Origin: an uncultured Oribacterium sp.
Lineage (GTDB): Bacteria > Bacillota > Clostridia > Lachnospirales > Lachnospiraceae
Direction of reading: 5' to 3'
Assembly (NCBI GenBank): GCA_946413525.1
Contig: CAMKKZ010000012.1
Location: 1 to 64,000, forward strand
Length of the DNA stretch: 64,000 nt
Below the pieces are notes generated by a model. It was not told where the DNA came from, searched no databases, and worked only from the letters and a program-made list of their open reading frames with translations. Position numbers and translations under genes: made by a program. Shown in pieces: positions 35,218 to 43,258 of this stretch (within the stretch, counting starts at the first letter, position 1; the number at the start of each line of letters is the position of its first letter).

Positions 35218-36333
35218 ATGGAAATAAAGGAAATGATAGAAAAAGTTCAGGGGGTTCAGAAAGTACGGGAAGTGAAAAAAGTGCGGAGGGCGAATAAGCC
35301 AAAATATGGTATTCGGAAGCCGGCCGCTTTTCTTCGCCGCGTTTCCGTGCTTGTTCTTTTGCTTTTATCGCCTGTTTTTCAGGGCAGCGTTTTTGCCACA
35401 TTAAGTTCTGAGATAGCGAACTGCCCGCGGGACAAATCAGCCCATCTATCGGATCAGGCATTTGCTGCCCTGAGTTCTGACATAGTGAGCTGCCTGCAGG
35501 GCAATTTGAACCCGGTCATGACGGTCTTTGCTGAGGAAGCGGTGGAGAGTGCGGGAGAGCAGGTGGAAATCGGTCCCGGGGTGATGCTGAAGGAAATATA
35601 CAAACAGCGGGAACAGGGTGAAACGAGCGAGGAAACGACCGGTGAAACGAAAAGCCATGATGCGGCAATGGATGCGGCGCTTCAAGTTCGGGAGACACGG
35701 CAGGCTACGGAGGAGGAAATCAATACGTATTTTTCTAACGCCGTGTTTGTCGGAGATTCAATTATGGAAGGTTTCCAGACTTATTGCCTTGGGAGGAGGT
35801 CGAACCCTTTCCTTGCCCAGTTTAATTTCCTTTGCAGGGTGAGCTTTAGCCTGCATAATGCATTCTGGCCAATTTCATCGAAGACGAAGCATCCGATTTA
35901 TCAGGGAACTCAGCGATACATATGGGATTCCGTGCAGATGGTGGGGGCGCGCCAGGTATATATGATGTTCGGTCAGAACGATCTGGACATGGGAAATGAC
36001 AGCGTTGAGAAATACTGTCAGTTGATCGCGAAAATCAAAGAGCAGTCCCCGGAAGCGAGTTTCGTCATTATGAGCATGACCTATACTCTGGCAGGAAAGG
36101 GAAAGGGACCGATCAATAATGACAATATCCGCGTCTTCAACACAGAGATGCAGCGGGTGGCAGCAGAGAATGGATGGGATTTCATCGATATGACGACGCC
36201 GCTTTCTGACGGGAACGGAAATCTGCGTCCGGATTATTGCAGCGATCATTATGTGCATTTGACAAATGCGGCTTATGGGACATGGGCCGGTGTGCTGAGG
36301 GAATACGCTGCAAGAAAGATTGCGGAGGGATAG
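35218..36333 (+). CDS. Exported SGNH/GDSL hydrolase
   Basis: N-terminal basic stretch and membrane/signal segment (VSVLVLLLLSPVFQGSVFA), a ~90-residue linker that includes the reversed 69-bp repeat, then the hydrolase (~residues 165-371): block I FVGDSIMEGF with the nucleophile Ser, block III FGQNDLD, and block V SDHYVHLTNAA with catalytic Asp and His. SGNH enzymes at the cell surface commonly add or remove acyl (often O-acetyl) groups on polysaccharides; the two GT-C-like genes upstream fit a role in surface-glycan modification. ATGGGGATACA precedes the ATG. Confidence 0.82.
   Translation: MEIKEMIEKVQGVQKVREVKKVRRANKPKYGIRKPAAFLRRVSVLVLLLLSPVFQGSVFATLSSEIANCPRDKSAHLSDQAFAALSSDIVSCLQGNLNPVMTVFAEEAVESAGEQVEIGPGVMLKEIYKQREQGETSEETTGETKSHDAAMDAALQVRETRQATEEEINTYFSNAVFVGDSIMEGFQTYCLGRRSNPFLAQFNFLCRVSFSLHNAFWPISSKTKHPIYQGTQRYIWDSVQMVGARQVYMMFGQNDLDMGNDSVEKYCQLIAKIKEQSPEASFVIMSMTYTLAGKGKGPINNDNIRVFNTEMQRVAAENGWDFIDMTTPLSDGNGNLRPDYCSDHYVHLTNAAYGTWAGVLREYAARKIAEG
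35401..35511 (-). repeat. 69-bp intragenic repeat, reversed copies in the SGNH gene
   Basis: AAGTTCTGAGATAG at 35403 and AGTTCTGACATAG at 35473 mark two units with 69-bp period. Read on the minus strand (CTGATTTGTCCCGCGGGCAG and TCAGAACTTAATGTGGCAAA) they align base by base with the units at 34625-34762. In the plus frame they encode LSSEIANCPRDKSAHLSDQ and LSSDIVSCLQGN, with no stops, in the linker before the catalytic domain. Confidence 0.82.
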
Positions 36334-36404
36334 GAGATTACAGGGAGGTGGAGAACAGAAAAATAAAAATTGTGAAGGAGCGGAAATTAACGGAGGGATA
36401 GGGT

Positions 36405-37214
36405 ATGAAAGAATCCAAAACCGCAATATTTCTTCCAGGCATAGGTTATCATAATGACAAACCCTTGCTTTATTACACCAGGATGCTGGCGCAGAGTCAC
36501 GGATACCGCGTGATTGAAATCAGTTTCACCGGCTTCGACCGGGGGATTAAGGGAAATGCGGAAAAGATGAGGGCGGCGGCAGACCTGGCCGCGAGGCAGA
36601 CGGAAGAGTTTCTGCGCGGGGAGGAAATCGGGCACAATGTCTTGTTTGTGTCAAAAAGCATAGGCACTGTGGCGGCAGCGGTTTTCCAGAAAGAACATGG
36701 AATTAATGGGCGTAATATTTTTTTCACGCCGTTAGAGGACACCTTCCGAGTTCTTGCCCATTCCGGGGATATCAGCAATTATTATAGTTCCTTAAAATCT
36801 GCTCATCCCACGGATTCCAGTTATTCCGATAATTTCGGTCGTTCCGGGGAAGCTGATTTTCCACCGGGCCTTTCCGACCAGGAAAAGGAAGCTGCCGTCC
36901 CGGTTTCAGGCATTGCCGCTCATGAAATGGTCGCTCATGAAACCCATGAAATGGAAGCCATAGATCCGGATTCGAGTCTTTCCGCCCGGGAAAGAGAAAT
37001 CACCGTCCCGGTTTCAGGCATTGCCTTTCACGGGACGGGAGATCCGTGGGCTGAAACGGAAGTCATCAAAGAAGGCTGCGCAAGGGCGGGCATTACGCTT
37101 TATATCACGGAAGAGGCCAATCATTCGATGGAGACGAGGGATGCGCTTCGGGATATCCATATCCTTCAGGAAGTTATCGGAAAATGTGAGGAGTACCTGA
37201 ACTCAATACAATAA
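36405..37214 (+). CDS. Alpha/beta hydrolase fold protein
   Basis: 269 residues. N-terminal strand AIFLPGIGYHNDKPLLYYTR, nucleophile elbow FVSKSIGTVAA (Ser), late acidic loop FHGTGDPWAETE (Asp) and His in EEANHSMETRD make a full triad. A ~70-residue hydrophilic insert before FHGTGD holds a 108-bp direct repeat (AAVPVSGIAAHE and ITVPVSGIAFHG), so it is an expanded loop. GGAGGG precedes the ATG; 71 nt after the SGNH gene. Cytosolic; substrate unknown. Confidence 0.75.
   Translation: MKESKTAIFLPGIGYHNDKPLLYYTRMLAQSHGYRVIEISFTGFDRGIKGNAEKMRAAADLAARQTEEFLRGEEIGHNVLFVSKSIGTVAAAVFQKEHGINGRNIFFTPLEDTFRVLAHSGDISNYYSSLKSAHPTDSSYSDNFGRSGEADFPPGLSDQEKEAAVPVSGIAAHEMVAHETHEMEAIDPDSSLSAREREITVPVSGIAFHGTGDPWAETEVIKEGCARAGITLYITEEANHSMETRDALRDIHILQEVIGKCEEYLNSIQ
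36870..37032 (+). repeat. 108-bp direct repeat inside the hydrolase
   Basis: CTTTCCGACCAGGAAAAGGA at 36870 and CTTTCCGCCCGGGAAAGAGA at 36978, both running on into CCCGGTTTCAGGCATTGCC, show an exact 108-bp offset (36 codons). The duplication keeps the frame and lengthens a surface loop. Confidence 0.85.
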
Positions 37215-37228
37215 TGCATTTTAATATG

Positions 37229-37453
37229 AAAGGCAAGACTTTCAGACTTCCAGTCATGAGGCCATGCCCCACAAAGGATTATGAAAGATTCCTTTCGTCC
37301 TTCATTTGTGCCGATGTCGCGACACAAATGGGACTTAATTCCTGCGGCATCAAGTTAAAGTATAGGTCATGAATAGCCATAAAGGCTTTTCATGACCGTA
37401 CTTGGCGAATCCCGCAGGGATTTTGACGCGCATCTCCTTGGAGCGCGTCAAAA
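37229..37453. repeat. Compound hairpin element: family-2 copy b plus reversed TACGG element D
   Basis: 37229-37362 aligns with 19929-20058 (GAAAGGCAAG, GGATTATGAAAGATTC, TTTGTG/CACAAA stem, GGGACTTAATTCCTGCGGCA). Then, on the minus strand, TTTTGACGCGC/GCGCGTCAAAA (37453-37421), TCCCTGCGGGATTCGCCAAG, and stem GGTCATGAAAAGCC/GGCTATTCATGACC (37397-37365) form TACGG copy D. It fills the gap between convergent genes and could terminate both. Confidence 0.8.
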
Positions 37454-37461
37454 CCTATGCT

Positions 37462-38271
37462 TTATGAGGACAAGGCCTGGCAATGTCTTATGGCTTTCAG
37501 GAAGCTTTCCGCGTTGCGGCTTGCAATCAGTTCCTCCGGGAAACTGATCTCTTCCAGGAGCCGGATGCTGTGGGTGAGCTTTCCGATGCTGGCGGAAATA
37601 TGCGCATCGCTTGATACAGAGACAGGTACTTCCAGTTCGGCACAGCGTTCGGCGATATGGCGGCATTTGTCCCAGCAATCCGTATTGCCCCCGTAGGAGT
37701 GTTCGTTGATTTCAATCAGGCAATGCTTTGCCTTCGCGGCGAGCAGTATCTCGTCCACGTTGACGGGGAGGCCGGAGCGGCCTATGTGCCCAATAATCAG
37801 GACCTTTGGATTGTCCATGGCACGGATATACATTTCCGTGCACTCCGTTTCCGTAGCGTTCCGGGCGAAGTACTTCCCGTGTACGGAGGCAATGACATAA
37901 TCCATCCGATTGGTAACATGCGTATAAAGGCTGCGCGGACTGCCGTATGTGAAGGGGTCGCCGGTGATGGAATGATCCACCTCGATATCCCACCCGAAGA
38001 GGTGTCCGTCCATGTCAACGATATCGGCCTCGCAGCCCTTTAGGATTCTGATTCCCATCCATTCGTTCGGTATGAGATGGCAGTTGAAAAGGTATTGATA
38101 ATGCCGTAGTTCCTGAAAATCCGGATAGAGGATTGAAGAGAAATGATCTGTGGTTCCCAGAAGCGAGAGGCCCTGTTCCCGGGCGGCGCGCACGTTTTCT
38201 TCTATCGTTGAAAAAGCATGCCTGGAATACAGGGTATGTGTATGGACGTCGCATTGAAGCGTTAAGGACAT
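37462..38271 (-). CDS. PHP-domain phosphoesterase
   Basis: Metal-dependent PHP fold with its ligand motifs in order: CDVHTHTLYSRH, LLGTTDHFSS, GCEADIVDM, VIASVHGKYF, LIEINEHSYG and VSSDAHIS. 269 residues, the size of YcdX/histidinol-phosphatase-like members; a substrate such as a phosphorylated sugar, amino alcohol or nucleotide cannot be decided. The start at 38271 follows GGAG and begins MSLTLQCDVHTH; the longer frame to 38343 lacks this signal. Confidence 0.85.
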   Translation of the reverse strand: MSLTLQCDVHTHTLYSRHAFSTIEENVRAAREQGLSLLGTTDHFSSILYPDFQELRHYQYLFNCHLIPNEWMGIRILKGCEADIVDMDGHLFGWDIEVDHSITGDPFTYGSPRSLYTHVTNRMDYVIASVHGKYFARNATETECTEMYIRAMDNPKVLIIGHIGRSGLPVNVDEILLAAKAKHCLIEINEHSYGGNTDCWDKCRHIAERCAELEVPVSVSSDAHISASIGKLTHSIRLLEEISFPEELIASRNAESFLKAIRHCQALSS

Positions 38272-38364
38272 AAATACTCCTTTCAGATGGTATTTGTTTT
38301 TGCTTTTTTGGTTAAGATATGGAATCACCAGTTTTTGCGGCATTCCTTGTGCCGCAGAAAAACC

Positions 38365-38480
38365 CAGGTATTAACATGCATCAAGCATATTTTGACTTAA
38401 TGCCGCAGGCGTTGAGTCCCGTTTGTGCCTGGCCAGCGGCACAAATGAAGTATGAAAGGCTTGCCTAACGCGTAGTATAA
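38365..38480 (-). repeat. Family-2 hairpin repeat copy c with partial TACGG stem
   Basis: On the minus strand: GGCAAGCCTTTCATACTTCA, TTTGTGCCGCTGGCCAGGCACAAA hairpin, GGGACTCAACGCCTGCGGCA, then ATGCTTGATGCAT and TTAATACCT as in copies A and C. This copy joins the two families, suggesting they are modules of one larger element. It lies upstream of both divergent genes. Confidence 0.7.
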
Positions 38481-38567
38481 TGACGGTAAGCTTAAAAGTA
38501 AAGTTATAATAATCCAGGGGAGCAGCTATTGTAAAAAAGATACAAAGACAAAGAAAAGGAGAAGCGG

Positions 38568-40163
38568 ATGGAGGAATTGTTTGATGTGATTGTCATCGGA
38601 GGCGGCGTGGTGGGCTGCGCAATTGCGCGGGAGCTTTCACGCTACAAGCTCCGCATTGGCGTGCTGGAGAAAAACCCGGATGTGGGCTATGAAACGAGCG
38701 CAAGGAATACGGGGGTGTGCCACGGTGGCTTTGCCTATGATCCGGGAACCCTGAAGGCGCGTATGTGCGTCGAGGGCAACAAGGAAATGGGACGGCTTTC
38801 GGAGGAACTGGATTTCAAATTCCGGCGCTGCGGAAAGGTGCTGGTCGGAAATACCGAGGAGGAAAGGGCAAGGCTTTTGGAGGTCATACGCCAGGGCGAG
38901 ATGAATGGCGCAAGCGGCCTGAGGATGATTGAAAAAGAAGAACTTCACCGCCTGGTCCCCTCAGTGCTTGGGGAATTTGCCCTGCTTTCTGAAAACAGCG
39001 GCATTATAGACCCTTTCATGATGACCATTGCGCTGGCGGAAAACGCGGTTCATAACGGGGCCGAATTTTTCCTGCAGAGGGAGGTCGAGGCCATCCGGCG
39101 CGATGAAGAAGGAAACTGGGTGATTACGGCGCGTACGTGGCCATTTGGAGGCAAGGTGTCCCATGCTGAAAGGGAATCAGGGGAGCAGGCTTCCGTCAAG
39201 GCAGAGGCGTCCGGTGGGCGTAATCCCGTTTCCGGCGATCAGGAATCCGCCGGGCAGGCGCCCGGTACTGTCAGGGAGGAGTTCCGCACGCGCTGGGTGG
39301 TGAACAGCGCCGGCCTATCCTGCGGGAAAATATCGGACATGCTCGGAATAAAGGGTTACAAAATCATTTATTCCAAGGATGATTACATTATCCTCGACAA
39401 CCGTCTGGGTTCCATGGTACCCATGCCGATCTATACCGTTCCCTCCAATACTTACATGGGAATCCATGTAACCGTCACGACGGACGGAAACGTTCTCCTG
39501 GGTCCTACGGCTGAGGATATAGACAAGCCGTCCGGATATGGTGTGGAGCAGAAGAATATAGATTATCTTTATGATGCCGCCATGGCGATCTGGCCCCACG
39601 TGAAGAGGGGGGATTACATTCGCACCTATTGCGGCATCCTGCCGAAATGGGTGGATGAAAAAGGAGTGATTCAGGATTTCAAGATCGAGATCAGGGACGA
39701 TATCGCCCCGAGGGCGGTAAACCTTGTAGGGATGGAGTCTCCCGCGCTTACGGGCGCGCCGGCCATTGCGAGATACGTGGTGGGAATGATGCTGGAGCGG
39801 GAGGAATTCCCGGAGAACGCGGACTTTGACCCGGTCAGAAAGGGGATTCCAAAGTTCTCTGAGCTTCCGGAGGAGGAGCAGGAAAGGCTGATTGCAATGG
39901 ACGCTGATTTTGGGGAGCTGGTCTGCCGGTGCCAGAAGGTTACAAAGGCGGAAATCCTCGCCGCGATCCGGAACCCTCTTGGCGCGCAGACCATGGTCGC
40001 CGTGAAATACAGGACAAGGGCCATGATGGGGCGCTGCCAGGGGGGCTACTGCCAGATGAGGATCGCGGAAATGCTTGAACAGGAAACCGGGGCGAGGCCC
40101 GAGGAAATCACCTATGCCCGCCAGGGGTCGAATATCTTTTACGGAAAGGTCAGGGAAGCATAA
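38568..40163 (+). CDS. FAD-dependent dehydrogenase, GlpA-like, with BFD-like [2Fe-2S] domain
   Basis: N-terminal FAD site VIVIGGGVVGCAIARELSRY, ARNTGVCHGGFAYDPGTLKA typical of glycerol-3-phosphate dehydrogenase-like oxidases, and a C-terminal BFD-like domain with cysteines CRCQKV and GRCQGGYCQ. 531 residues, AAGGAG before ATG. A low-complexity hydrophilic insert (~195-240: ESGEQASVKAEASGGRNPVS) interrupts the substrate domain. Its stop overlaps the next ATG. In such three-gene sets (with GlpB-like and DUF1667) the complex oxidises glycerol-3-phosphate or a similar hydroxy acid; exact substrate is uncertain. Confidence 0.85.
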   Translation: MEELFDVIVIGGGVVGCAIARELSRYKLRIGVLEKNPDVGYETSARNTGVCHGGFAYDPGTLKARMCVEGNKEMGRLSEELDFKFRRCGKVLVGNTEEERARLLEVIRQGEMNGASGLRMIEKEELHRLVPSVLGEFALLSENSGIIDPFMMTIALAENAVHNGAEFFLQREVEAIRRDEEGNWVITARTWPFGGKVSHAERESGEQASVKAEASGGRNPVSGDQESAGQAPGTVREEFRTRWVVNSAGLSCGKISDMLGIKGYKIIYSKDDYIILDNRLGSMVPMPIYTVPSNTYMGIHVTVTTDGNVLLGPTAEDIDKPSGYGVEQKNIDYLYDAAMAIWPHVKRGDYIRTYCGILPKWVDEKGVIQDFKIEIRDDIAPRAVNLVGMESPALTGAPAIARYVVGMMLEREEFPENADFDPVRKGIPKFSELPEEEQERLIAMDADFGELVCRCQKVTKAEILAAIRNPLGAQTMVAVKYRTRAMMGRCQGGYCQMRIAEMLEQETGARPEEITYARQGSNIFYGKVREA

Positions 40164-41401
40164 TGGAAATAAAACAGCTTGATGTCCTGGTCGTGGGCGG
40201 CGGGCCCGCGGGATTGGCCGCCGCCGTGGAGCTTTATCGCAAGGGAATAAAGGATATCCTGGTGGTGGAGCGGGAGAAGCATCTCGGTGGCATTCTCCGG
40301 CAGTGCATACACGATGGTTTTGGCCTGACGCGCTTTGGAAGCACGATGAGCGGTCCCGAATATGCGGAGCGATTTATCCATGAAGCGCGGGAGATGGGCA
40401 TTCCCTGCATCGTCAATGCGGCTGTGACGGAAATAACGAATGACAAGGTGGTAACGGTTGTCACCCGGGACGGAATACGGAAGTATCAGGCGAAAGCAGT
40501 CGTGCTTGCGATGGGCTGCCGGGAGAGGACCAGGGGCGCGCTGGCCATTCCGGGCGAGCGGCCCGCAGGCGTTTTCACGGCGGGTGTGGCGCAGGCTTAT
40601 ATGAATCTCTATAACCGCATGCCCGCAAAGGAAGTGGTCATCCTTGGATCCGGCGACATTGGCATGATCATGGCGAGGCGGCTGACGCTGGAGGGGGCTC
40701 ATGTCAAGGCCGTATTCGAAATCCAGCCGTATCCGTCAGGCCTTCCGAGAAATATAGAGCAGTGCCTGAAGGATTATGGCATTCCTCTTTATTTAAGCCG
40801 TACGGTCACGAATGTTCATGGGGATGTACGGCTTCAGGGCGTAACGGTTTCCGAGGTGGATGAACATATGCGCCCAATCCCAGGGACGGAGAAATATTAT
40901 GAATGCGATACCCTGATTCTGTCCGTGGGCCTGATTCCGGAGAACGAGCTTTCCATTGATGCCGGGGTGCAGTTGGACGGCCGGACGCGTGGCGCGAGGG
41001 TGAACGAGTTTTTCGAAACAAATGTGCCCGGGATCTTCTCCGCGGGCAATGTGCTTCATGTACATGACCTTGTGGATTTTGTTTCTTTGGAGGCGGAGAG
41101 CCTTGCGGATGCCGCCGCGGAATATGTGCAGGAGGGCCGTTTGCCGGCCTGTCCCATTGAGATCGTTTATGACAAGAATGTCAATCATACGGTTCCCATG
41201 GCTGTTTCCGGAACCAGGCCCTTCCGCATATCCATGCGCGTGAACAGGCCGATGAAGGACGTCCGGGTGGTGCTGAGGCAGGATGGAAGGGAAGTGGCAT
41301 CGAAGAAGATGAAGAAGGCGATTCCTGCGGAAATGATTCAGTTCACGGTAGACGCGGAAAAGCTGGAAGGAAGCGGAAAGCTGGAGGTGAGCGTGGAATG
41401 A
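40163..41401 (+). CDS. NAD(P)/FAD-dependent oxidoreductase, GlpB/HcnB-like partner
   Basis: 412 residues with two dinucleotide folds: VLVVGGGPAGLAAAVELYRK (FAD) and VVILGSGDIGMIMARRLTLE (NAD), GCRERTRGALAIPGERPAGV between, and ETNVPGIFSAGNVLHVHDLV near the C-terminus as in this disulfide-reductase-like group. ATG overlaps the upstream TAA (ATAATG). Probably passes electrons between the GlpA-like subunit and NAD or another carrier. Confidence 0.87.
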   Translation: MEIKQLDVLVVGGGPAGLAAAVELYRKGIKDILVVEREKHLGGILRQCIHDGFGLTRFGSTMSGPEYAERFIHEAREMGIPCIVNAAVTEITNDKVVTVVTRDGIRKYQAKAVVLAMGCRERTRGALAIPGERPAGVFTAGVAQAYMNLYNRMPAKEVVILGSGDIGMIMARRLTLEGAHVKAVFEIQPYPSGLPRNIEQCLKDYGIPLYLSRTVTNVHGDVRLQGVTVSEVDEHMRPIPGTEKYYECDTLILSVGLIPENELSIDAGVQLDGRTRGARVNEFFETNVPGIFSAGNVLHVHDLVDFVSLEAESLADAAAEYVQEGRLPACPIEIVYDKNVNHTVPMAVSGTRPFRISMRVNRPMKDVRVVLRQDGREVASKKMKKAIPAEMIQFTVDAEKLEGSGKLEVSVE

Positions 41402-41775
41402 AAAGGGAGTTTACCTGTATCGTCTGTCCCAATGGCTGCGAGATCGAAGCAGAATATGAAATGAAGAATGATGCCGTGGAGCTTGTTAATGTCAGCGGCA
41501 ACCTGTGCAAAAGAGGCGCGGAGTATGTTCGGCAGGAGCTTGTGAATCCGGAACGGACGATCGCGTCCTCCGTGCTGGTTTCAGGGGGAGAGCTGCCCCT
41601 TTGCAGCGTGCGTCTGAACAGGCCTGTTCCTAAGGGGAAGATATTTGACGTGATGAAGGAAATCAAAGAACTAAAGCTTTCAGCACCGGTCAGTGCGGGC
41701 ACGGTGCTGATTCATGATGTGCTTGGGCTTGGTTCGGATGTTGTCGTTACGAAGAGCGTGGAAAAGGCTCTATGA
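41398..41775 (+). CDS. DUF1667 protein, third subunit of the GlpA/GlpB-like dehydrogenase
   Basis: 125 residues starting MKREFTCIVCPNGCEIEAEY; CxxCxxxC here and a further Cys in SGNLCKRGAEYV match DUF1667, thought to bind a metal or Fe-S centre. The later block PVPKGKIFDVMKEIKEL is conserved in the family. Overlaps the upstream gene by 4 nt (ATGA), so the three genes form one translationally coupled operon. Confidence 0.88.
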   Translation: MKREFTCIVCPNGCEIEAEYEMKNDAVELVNVSGNLCKRGAEYVRQELVNPERTIASSVLVSGGELPLCSVRLNRPVPKGKIFDVMKEIKELKLSAPVSAGTVLIHDVLGLGSDVVVTKSVEKAL

Positions 41776-41958
41776 GACTGCGAGGCAACTGTTCAGCCGG
41801 CTGTACAGATGCCTTTTGAAAGTAGTGGTGCGGGCGCATTTTCGACGCCGGAAACGCTTAAATCAGCGTTTCCTTATTATTAATAGAAGTGCTATGGAAC
41901 GAAGCCGGCACTCTCGCGAGCGGTCAGGGTCAGGCGACAGGAAGAACGGGGGATATGT
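41776..41958. repeat. Intergenic hairpin repeats (CAACTGTTCAG end and GGAAACGC copy 2)
   Basis: CAACTGTTCAG at 41786-41796 resembles the GTAACTGYTCAG ends elsewhere. GGAAACGC (41850-41857), TTAAATCA loop, GCGTTTCC (41866-41873) repeats the block at 17648-17671, including the preceding CATTTTCGAC. No gene. Confidence 0.65.
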
Positions 41959-43080
41959 ATGCTCGGGAAAAACCAGATACTGAAAATATACGGGACGGAA
42001 TATGAGGCGATGACAAAGGAGCTGCTTTCTGCCGCGGGCCTGGCCGCGCTGATCGGAGACCGGGAGAAAAGGATTTGCATAAAGCCAAACCTGGTCTGCC
42101 CGGTGCCGGCGGAGCTTGGCGCGACGACGCATACGGAGGTGGTCGCCGGCATCCTTTCCTATCTGCAGGAGAATGGATTTCACCGGATCGTGATTGCAGA
42201 GGGCTCCTGGGTGGGAGACAGAACCAGCGAAGCCTTTGATGTCTGCGGTTACAGGGAGCTGGCAGCTCAATTTGACGTCCCGCTGATCGACACACAGAAA
42301 TCCAAAGGACACGAGGCAGACGCGGACGGCATGAAGATTCAAATTACGGATGTGGTGGATCAGACGGATTTCCTTATCAATGTGCCGGTGCTCAAAGGCC
42401 ATTGCCAGACAAAGATGACCTGTGCCTTGAAAAATTTAAAAGGCCTTCTTCCGAATGCCGAGAAATCCAGGTTTCACCGGCTTGGCCTTCATAAACCGAT
42501 TGCCTATATGCAAAAGGTGATCCGACAGGACTTCATCGTTGTAGATCATATCTCCGGAGACCTTGATTTCGAGGAGGGTGGAAATCCGGTGGTGAAGAAC
42601 TGCGTCATGGCGGCACGGGATCCGGTATTGACGGACAGCTATGCGTGCCGAATCCTTGGTTATTCCCCGGACGATGTTCCCTATGTCAGGCTGGCGGAGA
42701 AACTGGGAGTCGGCAGCGCCGACATAGACGCGGCGGAGATTCAGACAATCGGGAGAAGGCCGGCTCCGGGCGGTGATGAGATTTTTTCAGAAGAAAGGCA
42801 TCAGAGAATGCTCGATGTCTCCTATGCCGTGGAGGAGGTGGATTCCTGCAGTGCCTGCTATAGTATGCTGATCGCCGCGCTGTCGAGGCTTTCGGATGAG
42901 GGTTTGCTTACGAAACTGCATGAACGCATCGGCATAGGGCAGGGGATGCGGGGAAGGAAGGGGACGCTGGGCATTGGCAAGTGTACAAAGGATTTCGACT
43001 ATTGCATTATGGGCTGTCCTCCGGATGAAGATAAAATTTATCATGAGCTCAGGAAGTATATAACTGCCCGATCAGGCTGA
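41959..43080 (+). CDS. DUF362 domain protein
   Basis: 373 residues. Blocks KRICIKPNLVCPVPAELGAT, RIVIAEGSWVGD, FLINVPVLKGHCQTKMTCAL and LKNLKGLLPNAEKSRFH are characteristic of DUF362. Members are often fused to a ferredoxin; here there is no 4Fe-4S motif, only a few cysteines (DSCSACYSML) in the C-terminal part. No membrane segment. The gene follows the dehydrogenase operon after 183 nt. Biochemical role unknown. Confidence 0.8.
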   Translation: MLGKNQILKIYGTEYEAMTKELLSAAGLAALIGDREKRICIKPNLVCPVPAELGATTHTEVVAGILSYLQENGFHRIVIAEGSWVGDRTSEAFDVCGYRELAAQFDVPLIDTQKSKGHEADADGMKIQITDVVDQTDFLINVPVLKGHCQTKMTCALKNLKGLLPNAEKSRFHRLGLHKPIAYMQKVIRQDFIVVDHISGDLDFEEGGNPVVKNCVMAARDPVLTDSYACRILGYSPDDVPYVRLAEKLGVGSADIDAAEIQTIGRRPAPGGDEIFSEERHQRMLDVSYAVEEVDSCSACYSMLIAALSRLSDEGLLTKLHERIGIGQGMRGRKGTLGIGKCTKDFDYCIMGCPPDEDKIYHELRKYITARSG

Positions 43081-43126
43081 GTCGTCATGAAACAGATATG
43101 GCTGTGCAAATTTTGCAAACAATGGC

Positions 43127-43155
43127 TTGTGGACTAAAGGTATTTCTTATATAAT
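43127..43155 (+). promoter_or_regulatory. Promoter of the DUF1538-PII operon
   Basis: TTGTGG (43127-43132), 17-nt spacer, TATAAT (43150-43155), about 100 nt before the DUF1538 start. Confidence 0.6.
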
Positions 43156-43258
43156 GTAATTTTAATAAAAAAGAGGGCAGGGAGCCGGTTTGCCTGACAG
43201 GGCGGTTCGGTATATCATGTAATCGGAGTGGTAAAACGCTGCTCCAATAGGTGGGAAA

